A stretch of DNA of 64,000 bases from Danxiaibacter sp048498555 (GTDB lineage: Bacteria > Bacteroidota > Bacteroidia > Chitinophagales > Chitinophagaceae). Shown piece after piece: positions 51,262 through 58,747 of this stretch (its first letter is position 1; each line of letters begins with the position of its first letter). The stretch covers positions 248,001 to 312,000 of the forward strand of contig JBEHXT010000006.1 in assembly GCA_048498555.1 (NCBI GenBank). The letters run 5' to 3'. The notes under the pieces are model-generated. The model had not been told where the DNA came from. It saw only the letters and a program-made list of their open reading frames with translations, and did not search any database. The position numbers and the translations under genes are program-made.

Positions 51262-51867
51262 ATGGCATTTACATTACCTGCTCTGCCTTACGCGCATGAA
51301 GCTTTAGAACCACATATTGATGCTACTACCATGCAGATTCACCATGGAAAACATCACCAGGCATATGTTGACAACTTAAATAAAGCTATTGCTGGAACGG
51401 AGCATGAAAATAAAAGCCTGGAAGAACTTGTTGCCAATGCAGGTAAAATTTCTCCTGCAGTTCGTAACAATGGCGGCGGCCATTGGAACCATAGCTTCTT
51501 CTGGGAAATACTCGCGCCTAATGCAGGCGGAGCACCATCAGGAGAGCTGGCAGATGCAATCAACAGCGCTTTCGGATCTTTTGACGAGTTGAAAACCAAA
51601 ATAAATGCAGCCGGAGCTACTCGTTTTGGTAGCGGCTGGGCCTGGTTAATTGTAAAAGACGGCAAACTGGAAGTTACTTCAACTCCTAACCAGGATAACC
51701 CTTTAATGGATGTTGCAGAAGTAAAAGGTACACCTATCTTAGGCATCGATGTTTGGGAACACGCTTACTACCTGAAATATCAGAATAAAAGGCCTGATTA
51801 TTTGGCTGCTATCTGGAATGTGATCAACTGGAACAAAGTTGCTGAGCATTATACAAAAGCAAAATAA
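51262..51867 (+). CDS. sodA: Superoxide dismutase, Fe/Mn family
   Basis: 201 residues. Metal ligands are in MQIHHGKHHQAYV (His), NGGGHWNHSFFWE (His), DVWEHAYYL (Asp and His). The Gly-Gly-His before WNH and the Gln in TPNQDNPL are the Mn-type pattern rather than the Fe-type, so Mn or cambialistic use is likely. No signal peptide; cytoplasmic detoxification of superoxide. A terminator follows. Confidence 0.93.
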   Translation: MAFTLPALPYAHEALEPHIDATTMQIHHGKHHQAYVDNLNKAIAGTEHENKSLEELVANAGKISPAVRNNGGGHWNHSFFWEILAPNAGGAPSGELADAINSAFGSFDELKTKINAAGATRFGSGWAWLIVKDGKLEVTSTPNQDNPLMDVAEVKGTPILGIDVWEHAYYLKYQNKRPDYLAAIWNVINWNKVAEHYTKAK

Positions 51868-51901
51868 TTCAACAATTCATTTTTAGTAATGTCTTACCTT
51901 C

Positions 51902-51935
51902 AATCCCGCCCCAGATTGGTGCGCGGGATTTTTAT
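51902..51935 (+). terminator. Intrinsic terminator after sod
   Basis: AATCCCGC / GCGGGATT arms with an inner CCA/TGG stem and a T-rich tail. Confidence 0.88.
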
Positions 51936-51952
51936 TTCACTAAATCTTTAAC

Positions 51953-52582
51953 ATGAAAAAAATAGCATTCTGCATAGTTGCGGTAATCTCACTTGCATCT
52001 TGCAAAGACAACATTAAGAAAGTGCTTGTCCTTTCTAAGGGAACGGCCAAGATTAACAAAGAAGCAAAGACGATAACTGTTGATGAAAGTAGCGGGCATG
52101 AAGAACAAACCTTCGATGTAAACTCAGGCGATAAAGTAACGTATTCAGTTAAATCGCAGGCTGGTGAAGGCTCTGTTGAATTTCCAACAAACGGATACTA
52201 CATCGTGAATGCGAAGAACGATACAGTAGTTGGCGGATTACAAAACTACGGAGCGGTTGAAGAAAGGAAAACTGAATTTACGCAAGAGGATGTAAAGAAG
52301 AACCTCGATTCATTGAAGGCGTTGGTCGCCAACCAAAATGTTAGCGCAGCGAACCATAACTTTTTTATTCTGCCTAACCAGGTCGTAAAGATCACGGATA
52401 ACCTTGATGCCTTTATCGTAGGGCCTTATCACCGCATGACATCTGTTGAAGCAAAAGAAGGTAAAACACCTGAGGTTTACCGTTTCTATAGCATAAAAGA
52501 AGTTAGAGAAAAAATTGACAAGCTAGACGCGATGACAAAACCAGCTGATGCTGCAGCCACAACTCCTGAAAAGAAAAAATAA
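51953..52582 (+). CDS. Hypothetical lipoprotein
   Basis: 209 residues. Lipobox SLASC (Cys17), then a beta-rich domain (VTYSVKSQAGEGSVEFPTNGYYIVNAKNDTVVGG) and a helical C-terminal part ending in a Lys/Ala/Pro tail. No family is recognised. It starts 18 bp after the sod terminator, so it probably has its own promoter inside that short space or arises from read-through. Confidence 0.65.
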   Translation: MKKIAFCIVAVISLASCKDNIKKVLVLSKGTAKINKEAKTITVDESSGHEEQTFDVNSGDKVTYSVKSQAGEGSVEFPTNGYYIVNAKNDTVVGGLQNYGAVEERKTEFTQEDVKKNLDSLKALVANQNVSAANHNFFILPNQVVKITDNLDAFIVGPYHRMTSVEAKEGKTPEVYRFYSIKEVREKIDKLDAMTKPADAAATTPEKKK

Positions 52583-52750
52583 AGGTTTTGCCACGAAGGC
52601 TCGAAGGCAGAAACGAGCACTAAGGTTATTTATTATTGTATCTCTCTTTATAAGTCAGCAGGATTATAGACTGGATATGCAAGTGTCTACCTGTAATTTT
52701 GCTGACATTTAATCCATAACTCAGGCAGTTGACGTTCTCCCACTTTTGAA

Positions 52751-52771
52751 TTTTTACTTTTTACTTTTTAC
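52751..52771. repeat. Heptamer repeat, TTTTTAC x3, overlapping the yidD stop
   Basis: Three exact TTTTTAC units; the stop codon of yidD (52768-52770 on the minus strand) lies inside the last unit. Confidence 0.85.
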
Positions 52772-52998
52772 GGCACCGGATCATATCCGCTTCCCCCGCC
52801 TGGGTGGCAACGTGAAATTCTTTTTATAGCAAGCAAGCCACCTTTAAATAACCCATATTTTTTTAACGCCTCCAATGCATACTGGGAGCAGCTCGGCGTA
52901 AACCTGCATTTTGGCCCCAGGGCAGGAGAGATTACATACTGATAAAATTTTATCAGCAGTATAAATGGAAAAGCTATTATCTGCTTAAGGATTTTCAT
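52768..52998 (-). CDS. yidD: YidD, membrane protein insertion efficiency factor
   Basis: 76 residues. An amphipathic/hydrophobic N-terminus (FPFILLIKFYQYVISPALG) is followed by the invariant CRFTPSCSQYALEALKKYG and SRCHPGGGSGYDPVP. It helps YidC-dependent insertion of membrane proteins. It overlaps the end of rnpA by 14 bp, the classical rpmH-rnpA-yidD order. Confidence 0.95.
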   Translation of the reverse strand: MKILKQIIAFPFILLIKFYQYVISPALGPKCRFTPSCSQYALEALKKYGLFKGGLLAIKRISRCHPGGGSGYDPVP

Positions 52999-53404
52999 CA
53001 GCCGCTACAATTTTCGTTTTTTCCAACTCTTTTATCAACCTCGGAATAGCCAGGCTTACTTTCTCCTTTACCAACGAATAGGTAGGAATCGCCTTATCCA
53101 CGAAAAGTATAAATAAGGCCAGTTTACGGTTCTGGCTCACTGCATATTCAATCAGCGGCGCTTTCTCTGTTCTGTAAGCTTCCCGCAAAAGCCGTTTTAC
53201 CCTATTGCGTTGAACAGCTTTTTTGAAAAGCCTTGACGGTGCTATTACACCGGCTTTAACAGGAAAATCTGTCTCTCCCGTTACTTCCATGTAAATAAGC
53301 TTAACCGGAAACTGATTTACCGATTTTCCTTTGGTAAAAAGCAGGTCAATTTGTTTGCGGCTTTTAAGCTTTTCTTCCCGTCCGTATGAATTGGATAAAG
53401 GCAT
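52985..53404 (-). CDS. rnpA: RNase P protein component
   Basis: 139 residues from the ATG at 53404 (MPLSNSYGREEKLKSRKQIDLLF); an in-frame TTG two codons earlier is unlikely. The RNR signature is KKAVQRNRVKRLLREAYR (about 66-83). It binds the RNase P RNA for 5' processing of tRNA. A strong hairpin with T tail separates it from rpmH, only about 10 bp upstream of this start. Confidence 0.94.
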   Translation of the reverse strand: MPLSNSYGREEKLKSRKQIDLLFTKGKSVNQFPVKLIYMEVTGETDFPVKAGVIAPSRLFKKAVQRNRVKRLLREAYRTEKAPLIEYAVSQNRKLALFILFVDKAIPTYSLVKEKVSLAIPRLIKELEKTKIVAADENP

Positions 53405-53413
53405 ATTCAAAAG

Positions 53414-53445
53414 TAAAAAGCCTCACCAAAGTTTTGGTGAGGCTT
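53414..53445 (-). terminator. Terminator/attenuator between rpmH and rnpA
   Basis: Perfect 13-bp arms (AAGCCTCACCAAA / TTTGGTGAGGCTT) around 2 nt; on the minus strand it is followed by a T-rich stretch (TTTAC TTTT). It would limit transcription into rnpA. Confidence 0.85.
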
Positions 53446-53482
53446 GTGTAATTTATTTGTAATCCAATAAAGGATTAAATGC

Positions 53483-53638
53483 TTATTTTAATTTCCTTTC
53501 GTCAGAAACTGTAAGTTTATGGCGGCCTTTAGCTCTACGGCTTGCCAATACCTTACGGCCGTTTGCAGTTTCCATACGCTGACGAAAACCGTGAACGCTT
53601 TTACGGCGACGATTATGTGGTTGAAATGTACGTTTCAT
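53483..53638 (-). CDS. rpmH: Ribosomal protein L34
   Basis: 51 residues read directly from the minus strand: start MKRTFQPHNRRRKSVHGFRQ, then RMETANGRKVLASRRAKGRH and a short C-terminal KLTVSDERKLK. This is the full L34 pattern. It is first in the rpmH-rnpA-yidD order. The oriC/dnaA region often near rpmH in other bacteria is not seen here. Confidence 0.97.
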   Translation of the reverse strand: MKRTFQPHNRRRKSVHGFRQRMETANGRKVLASRRAKGRHKLTVSDERKLK

Positions 53639-53922
53639 TGCTATAATTTTTTAACTAACCCAAAATAAATTTCAACAAACAGGTTACAGTCACCATACTG
53701 CACCCGGTGAAAGGACGGCAAAGGTAGAAAAAAAAATAATTCCAATCTCAAAAAATTGAACTTTTTAGGCTATTCGCCGGCGAATTTAAGGTCATAAAAA
53801 GTATAATAATCTATAAAACAATTAAATTCAACATACAATTCCGGAGCATGATCACCCAAATACGGGAAATTTTGTAGTTACAATCGCCGCGATTTTCACA
53901 CTTCTATTATAAACGACTGCTT

Positions 53923-55032
53923 ATGAAACCAATAAAGGCCTTTTTTCTACTGGGATTAATGTTTAGCTTTTTTGTTGCTACAGCTCAGAATACACTTGAT
54001 TCTATTATGCCGGTAAGGGGCTTCTGTATTGCGGCTCCAACACCAAAAGGGGTAGATGATTTTGTGAAATTTATAAATGAAGAGCTGGCCCCGCGAAAAG
54101 TAAATGTACTTATCCTGAGAGTGGATTACAACTATCAGTTTGAGAGCCATCCAGAATTGAGGGATACTGCAGGATTATCAAAGGCAGATATAAAAAAACT
54201 GGTCGCAGCCGCGAAAAAGAACAACATTCAAATTGTACCACAGGTAAACATGTTGGGGCATCAATCCTGGGCCAGCCACACCGGAAAGCTATTGGAAGTT
54301 TATCCGCAATTTGATGAAACACCTCATGTAAAAATGCCAGAAAAATATGAATGGCCAAATGCAGATGGGCTTTATTGCAAAAGTTATTGCCCGCTTCATC
54401 CAGAGGTTCATAAGGTTATATTTGACATTATAGATGAGATTTGCGATGCATTCGAAACAAATGCATTTCATGCAGGCATGGACGAAGTGTTTTACCTGGG
54501 AGATGACAAATGCCCACGTTGCCAGGGCAGGGATAAGGCTGAACTTTTTGCCGGAGAGGTTTGGAAGCTACGCGATCACCTGGCGCAAAAGAACAGGCAG
54601 CTCTGGATTTGGGGCGACAGGCTAATAGACGGCAAAACCACAGGCATGGGAATGTGGGAAGCCAGCTACAACAATACCTACCGTGCAGTTGACATGGTTC
54701 CAAAAGACATAATGATCTGCGACTGGCATTATGAAAGAGTTGACAAAAGCCCGGTTTATTTCGCCATGAAAGGGTTGAATGTAATTACATGTCCCTGGCG
54801 TAAACCAGAATTAGCTGTATTGCAAACAGAAGACATGGCAAATTTTAGAAAACAGGCAACTCCTCAAATGAAAGACAGGTATAAAGGGATGATGCAGACC
54901 GTTTGGTCTGGCACAGAATCTTTTTTGGATGGTTTTTATGGAAGGAATAAAAATCAGCAGGCCAATAATGCGGGTACCAATACGCCCTGGGATTGCTTCA
55001 GGACGATGTATAGGAAAATTGGAGAACTATAA
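53923..55032 (+). CDS. Glycoside hydrolase family 20-like protein
   Basis: 369 residues. A signal peptide (about 1-21, ending ATAQ) precedes a single TIM barrel: RGFCIAAPTPKGVDDFVKFINEEL, QIVPQVNMLGHQSW, and the GH20 catalytic HAGMDEVFYLGDDKC (Asp-Glu pair, about 186-187), followed by LWIWGDRL and QTVWSGTESF. It lacks the usual N-terminal GH20b domain, so it is shorter than normal hexosaminidases. A CPRC pair lies right after the catalytic motif. Likely secreted beta-hexosaminidase-type activity; the exact substrate is not clear. Confidence 0.82.
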   Translation: MKPIKAFFLLGLMFSFFVATAQNTLDSIMPVRGFCIAAPTPKGVDDFVKFINEELAPRKVNVLILRVDYNYQFESHPELRDTAGLSKADIKKLVAAAKKNNIQIVPQVNMLGHQSWASHTGKLLEVYPQFDETPHVKMPEKYEWPNADGLYCKSYCPLHPEVHKVIFDIIDEICDAFETNAFHAGMDEVFYLGDDKCPRCQGRDKAELFAGEVWKLRDHLAQKNRQLWIWGDRLIDGKTTGMGMWEASYNNTYRAVDMVPKDIMICDWHYERVDKSPVYFAMKGLNVITCPWRKPELAVLQTEDMANFRKQATPQMKDRYKGMMQTVWSGTESFLDGFYGRNKNQQANNAGTNTPWDCFRTMYRKIGEL

Positions 55033-55060
55033 GCGGAAATTATATGTACGATTGTAGATC

Positions 55061-55091
55061 CCCGCCCATACCGACTGCAAGTTCGGGCGGG
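55061..55091. other. Hairpin CCCGCCC / GGGCGGG after GH20
   Basis: 7-bp GC arms with a 17-nt loop, 29 bp after the GH20 stop. No T tail, so termination is uncertain. Confidence 0.6.
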
Positions 55092-55102
55092 TACTATGTA
55101 CA

Positions 55103-55579
55103 ATGCAAAAAATTAAAGCCAGGCCGGTAGAATTTATGTTTAAAATAAACAGCAGTAAAAAATTACAAATCTGGACAATCATTGCCCACGCACTTATTGT
55201 TGTAGGATTTGGCCATGGCATTGCGAATTTCGCTGTTATTGAGGCTGCCTGGCTTCCCTATGTAACAAATCATACCTTAAGTTTTGATCTGACTGCTTCT
55301 TTCGACGCACATTTACCTACGGTAGGTTTAACGACACTTATCGGACAAATTCTTTTGGTTTTATCGATATTTCAAAAGGCCTTTTACCAACGAATCAGCC
55401 TGCAAATCTCAGGGCTTGTGGCTTTGTGGCTTAGCATTTTTTATTTTCTCCAGGGAATTGGTCACGAATTAAATATCCATTTCGCTGGCTTTACAGCACT
55501 TCCATTTGCTATTTGCACCGTAATTACGTTTTTCAGTTATAACGTGAAAAGGGCGTATGATCGGATAATTGATCTGTAG
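55103..55579 (+). CDS. Small polytopic membrane protein
   Basis: 158 residues with four hydrophobic helices (IWTIIAHALIVVGFGHGIANF; VGLTTLIGQILLVLSIF; ISGLVALWLSIFYFLQGIGH; LPFAICTVITFFSY). Conserved-looking GHG and GH residues within the helices could be functional. No family recognised. The real start may be the ATG at 55136 (MFKINSSKK). Confidence 0.6.
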   Translation: MQKIKARPVEFMFKINSSKKLQIWTIIAHALIVVGFGHGIANFAVIEAAWLPYVTNHTLSFDLTASFDAHLPTVGLTTLIGQILLVLSIFQKAFYQRISLQISGLVALWLSIFYFLQGIGHELNIHFAGFTALPFAICTVITFFSYNVKRAYDRIIDL

Positions 55580-55598
55580 TCTGTTAATAAGGGCCGCG

Positions 55599-55693
55599 GT
55601 TCGTGTCTCACAAACCTCTTCAATTCATTAAGTTAACTTCCCTCAAGTGAACCGGCTAATCCCTTGGAAAATGTTTCGTGAGACACGAAACAT
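55599..55693. repeat. Palindromic repeats, TTCGTGTCTCAC / ATGTTTCGTG type
   Basis: ATGTTTCGTG-AGA-CACGAAACAT (55671-55693) is a perfect hairpin, and TTCGTGTCTCAC at 55600-55611 is the inverse complement of the GTGAGACACGAA inside it, so alternative pairing is possible. It lies between convergent genes. Confidence 0.75.
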
Positions 55694-55768
55694 GGCGCAT
55701 TGTGAAGATGGCCTATGAGCTGATAATGGATAGCTACTAAGCGATAGGAGGCCTTTAATAGCCTTCTT

Positions 55769-56605
55769 CTAGCAATTCATTGTGTTTAAATCCAAATGTT
55801 TTGATTGCATAGGTTGCCCGAAAAACACGCTTCCGTGTTCGTCGAAATCAGCTGTGGCATCTGTTGTATAAAAGTTGAGAGTATTGTTTTTTGTAAGGCG
55901 TTCTTCCATTTCAGGATGACGCTCCAGGTACTCCTGCAAGCTATTCGCAACAATCAATCCTTGCGAAATCACCTGCACATTGGTTGGCAAAGATGCCTGT
56001 ATTCTTTCCTTAATCAACGGGTAATGTGTACAAGCCAGCAATACCGTATCGATATCTTTATTTTGCCCCATTAGCGCATCGGCATATTTCTTAATAAAGA
56101 AATCGGCGCCGCTATTATCATACTCGCCGTTTTCAATCAGCGGAACCAACACGGGGCATGCCTGCTGATACACTTCGAGCTCGGGATAAAATTTTTCGAT
56201 CTCGATCTGGTAAGATTTTGACTGGACGGTACCATTGGTTGCCATGATCCCCACTTTTTTTGCGGGAGAATATTGGCCGATAATTTCAGTGGTTGGCCTG
56301 ATTACACCAAGCACTCTTTTAGAAGCATCTATTTTGGCCAGATCATTTTGTTGAATCGTGCGCAAAGCCTTTGCAGAAGCCGTATTACATGCCAATACAA
56401 CCAATGGGCATCCTTGCTTAAAAAACCATTTTACACACTGAAGCGTGTATTGGTAAACAGTTTCAAAAGAACGAGGGCCATAGGGTGCCCTTGCATTGTC
56501 GCCCAAATAGATATAATCATATTGCGGCAGCAGCTGAACAATTTCTTTTAACACCGTTAATCCGCCGTAGCCTGAATCAAATACGCCTATTGGTCCTTTT
56601 TCCAT
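55769..56605 (-). CDS. murI: Glutamate racemase
   Basis: 278 residues from the ATG at 56605 (MEKGPIGVFDSGYGGLTVLKEI). A start seven codons earlier would fall within the terminator of the upstream gene. The two catalytic Cys are in LACNTASAKA and LACTHYPL; YLGDNARAPYG is also diagnostic. It makes D-glutamate for peptidoglycan. It is the last gene of the leftward envelope block. Confidence 0.95.
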   Translation of the reverse strand: MEKGPIGVFDSGYGGLTVLKEIVQLLPQYDYIYLGDNARAPYGPRSFETVYQYTLQCVKWFFKQGCPLVVLACNTASAKALRTIQQNDLAKIDASKRVLGVIRPTTEIIGQYSPAKKVGIMATNGTVQSKSYQIEIEKFYPELEVYQQACPVLVPLIENGEYDNSGADFFIKKYADALMGQNKDIDTVLLACTHYPLIKERIQASLPTNVQVISQGLIVANSLQEYLERHPEMEERLTKNNTLNFYTTDATADFDEHGSVFFGQPMQSKHLDLNTMNC

Positions 56606-56610
56606 TCCCC

Positions 56611-56646
56611 AAAAATAAAAAACCACGCAATGTATTTGCGTGGTTT
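56611..56646 (-). terminator. Terminator of ompH copy A
   Basis: AAACCACGCAA / TTGCGTGGTTT arms with a T-rich tail on the minus strand. Nearly the same sequence ends ompH copy B. Confidence 0.9.
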
Positions 56647-56667
56647 CTATAATTAACTAAATGTAAT

Positions 56668-57300
56668 TTATTTAGGTTTTGCACCAGTTGCAGGTTTCGC
56701 AGCTCCGCCAGCACCTGTACTTCCGCCCGCTGCCGGCTTTTCGGCATCCTGAAGATCGCCGCCCAGTTCATCAGGCAGTTTTATCTTCAACTCTTTAGCT
56801 ACATACTGAAACACGTTCTCAATGGTTGTAAGGCCCACTTCATACGCACCCGGTTTCAATACCAATGTATATTTTCTAGCATCAAGCACTTTTTTGTACG
56901 CGGTTACTACCTGCTCGTACATAGCCTGAGACAATACAGATCTTTTTTGTTCAGACTTTTGCTGCGCAATCTGCTGCCAATAAGCAATGTTCATTCCTAC
57001 CTGCTGGCGTTGCTGAGCTACCAGGTCTAATACGCTTTTTGGTTTTCCTGATGAAGAGTCAGCTTTGAAAGTGCTATCTAAACGCTGGAATTCCTTGTAG
57101 TAAAATTGATATTCTGCCTGTAAAGAATCTCTTTCGTACAGTGCAACCAAGGTGTCAACATGTCCTGCTCCGGGCATTGCTCTCACCATCATTTCAATAT
57201 CAAAAACGCCAATTCTAATGGGTGAAGATTGAGCTTTTGCTGATGTTCCTGTTACAAACAGCGCTGCCAGCAACAGCATAGAAAAGAAAACCTTTTTCAT
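56668..57300 (-). CDS. OmpH/Skp family periplasmic chaperone, copy A
   Basis: 210 residues. Signal peptide MKKVFFSMLLLAALFVTGTSAKAQ, then the Skp-like pattern starting IRIGVFDIEMMVRAMPG, a long helical part with QQRQQVGMNIAYWQQIAQQKSEQKR, and a Gly/Ala/Pro/Lys-rich tail (GGSTGAGGAAKPATG). Skp holds unfolded outer-membrane proteins in the periplasm. It is clearly a tandem duplicate of the gene at 57525 (near-identical signal peptide and coiled part), with its own copy of the terminator. Confidence 0.88.
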   Translation of the reverse strand: MKKVFFSMLLLAALFVTGTSAKAQSSPIRIGVFDIEMMVRAMPGAGHVDTLVALYERDSLQAEYQFYYKEFQRLDSTFKADSSSGKPKSVLDLVAQQRQQVGMNIAYWQQIAQQKSEQKRSVLSQAMYEQVVTAYKKVLDARKYTLVLKPGAYEVGLTTIENVFQYVAKELKIKLPDELGGDLQDAEKPAAGGSTGAGGAAKPATGAKPK

Positions 57301-57470
57301 TGTACTTGTGATTGAGTTTGTTGTTTCTCTTTGTGAGTTTAAATCTTAATTTGTGAATATAGGAAATTCGCGCGCTTCAATGACTTTTAATAACATTTAC
57401 AATCAACTTTTAACTTTGTTTCGACATTATTTCCTGATAAATTAATTCCACAGCGCTCATTCAGGGCTCA

Positions 57471-57505
57471 AAAATAAAAAACCACGCAATGCTATTGCGT
57501 GGTTT
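57471..57505 (-). terminator. Terminator of ompH copy B
   Basis: AACCACGCAAT / ATTGCGTGGTT arms, T-rich tail on the minus strand; a duplicate of the hairpin at 56611. Confidence 0.9.
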
Positions 57506-57524
57506 CTATAATATTAAGTTTTAT

Positions 57525-58148
57525 TTATTTGGTTTTTGCACCGCCGGCTGGCTGTTTTGCTGCGCCACCTGCTGCAGGAGCTGGTTTGCTTTCTTCCTGA
57601 AGGTCACCACCTAATTCATCCGGCAATTTGATCTTCATTTCTTTTGCAACATACTGGAATACGTTTTCAATGGTAGTTACGCCTACTTCATAGCTTCCAG
57701 GCTTCAATACCAATGCGTATTTTCTGTTCTCAAGTACTTTTTTGTAAGCATTGATTACCTGCTCAGTCATTGGCTGAGATAACATCGCTCTTTTTTGTTC
57801 AGATTTTTGCTGAGCAATCTGTTGCCAGTAAGCAATGTTCATTCCAACCTGCTGGCGCTGCTGAGCTACCAGGTCCAATACAGTTTTTGGTTTGTTGGTT
57901 GCTGAATCAGACTTCCAGGTGCTATCTAAACGCTGAAATTCTTTATAGTAAAACTGATATTCAGCTTGTAACGAGTCTCTCTCGTATAATGCCATCAAAG
58001 TGTCAACCTTCGCTGCACCAGGCATTGCCCTAACCATCATTTCAATATCAAAAACGCCGATTTTCACGGGTGAGGATTGAGCTTTTGCTGATGTTCCTGT
58101 TACAAACAGTGCTGCCAGCAACAGCATAGAAAAGAAAACCTTTTTCAT
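57525..58148 (-). CDS. OmpH/Skp family periplasmic chaperone, copy B
   Basis: 207 residues, same layout as copy A: identical 24-residue signal region, VKIGVFDIEMMVRAMPGAAK, the QQRQQVGMNIAYWQQ helix and a Gly/Ala/Pro/Lys-rich tail. Differences are concentrated in the middle (TWKSDSATNKPKT) and the tail. It lies 50 bp downstream of the third OmpH gene, which is the more usual bamA neighbour. Role: chaperone for outer-membrane proteins, with BamA encoded upstream. Confidence 0.9.
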   Translation of the reverse strand: MKKVFFSMLLLAALFVTGTSAKAQSSPVKIGVFDIEMMVRAMPGAAKVDTLMALYERDSLQAEYQFYYKEFQRLDSTWKSDSATNKPKTVLDLVAQQRQQVGMNIAYWQQIAQQKSEQKRAMLSQPMTEQVINAYKKVLENRKYALVLKPGSYEVGVTTIENVFQYVAKEMKIKLPDELGGDLQEESKPAPAAGGAAKQPAGGAKTK

Positions 58149-58198
58149 TGTACTTGTGATTGTGTTTTTGTTTTGTTGATTGTTTATTTGAGTTTGAT

Positions 58199-58720
58199 TT
58201 AGTTAGTTCCTTTAATTCCCAATTCGTTCAACACGTCCTGGCTTTTATCCAGTTTTGGATCGGCAAATATAACCGTAATCCCTTCGCTCTTATCAAGTAC
58301 AAAATCATACGCACGTGCTGCAGCTATTTTTTGTACCGCGTTATACACTTTATCCTGAACTGGTTTTACCAGCTTTTGTCTTTCTTTAAACAGGTCGCCT
58401 TCGTAACCAAAACGTTTTTTCTGCAGGTCCCTTACTTCTTTCTCTTTGTTGAAAAGTTCATCTTCTCTTTTCTTTTTTAACTCGTCGCTAAGCATAAACT
58501 GTTCAGCATCGTAGTCTTTATACATTTTATCAAGGTCGGCCTGCTTCTGGTCTATCTCTTTCTGCCATTGCTCACTCACCATCTGCAGTTTCTTTTCCGC
58601 ATCCTTGTACTCAGGCATTTTATCTAAAATATACCGGGTATCTATAATGGCATATTTCTGTGCGTTTACGCTAAGGGTAGCAAATGTTGCCATTGCTATT
58701 AAAAACACTATACGTTTCAT
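58199..58720 (-). CDS. OmpH/Skp family periplasmic chaperone, bamA-linked
   Basis: 173 residues. Signal peptide (about 1-20, ending VNAQ) then KYAIIDTRYILDKMPEYKDAEKKLQ, a long charged coiled coil (about 50-130) and VIFADPKLDKSQDVLNELG at the end. It is distant from copies A and B, and is the canonical Skp following bamA, which ends at 58748, 27 bp upstream. Probably one operon with bamA. Confidence 0.92.
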   Translation of the reverse strand: MKRIVFLIAMATFATLSVNAQKYAIIDTRYILDKMPEYKDAEKKLQMVSEQWQKEIDQKQADLDKMYKDYDAEQFMLSDELKKKREDELFNKEKEVRDLQKKRFGYEGDLFKERQKLVKPVQDKVYNAVQKIAAARAYDFVLDKSEGITVIFADPKLDKSQDVLNELGIKGTN

Positions 58721-58747
58721 ACAATAGTTTTTTGGAAAGGTAGTATT

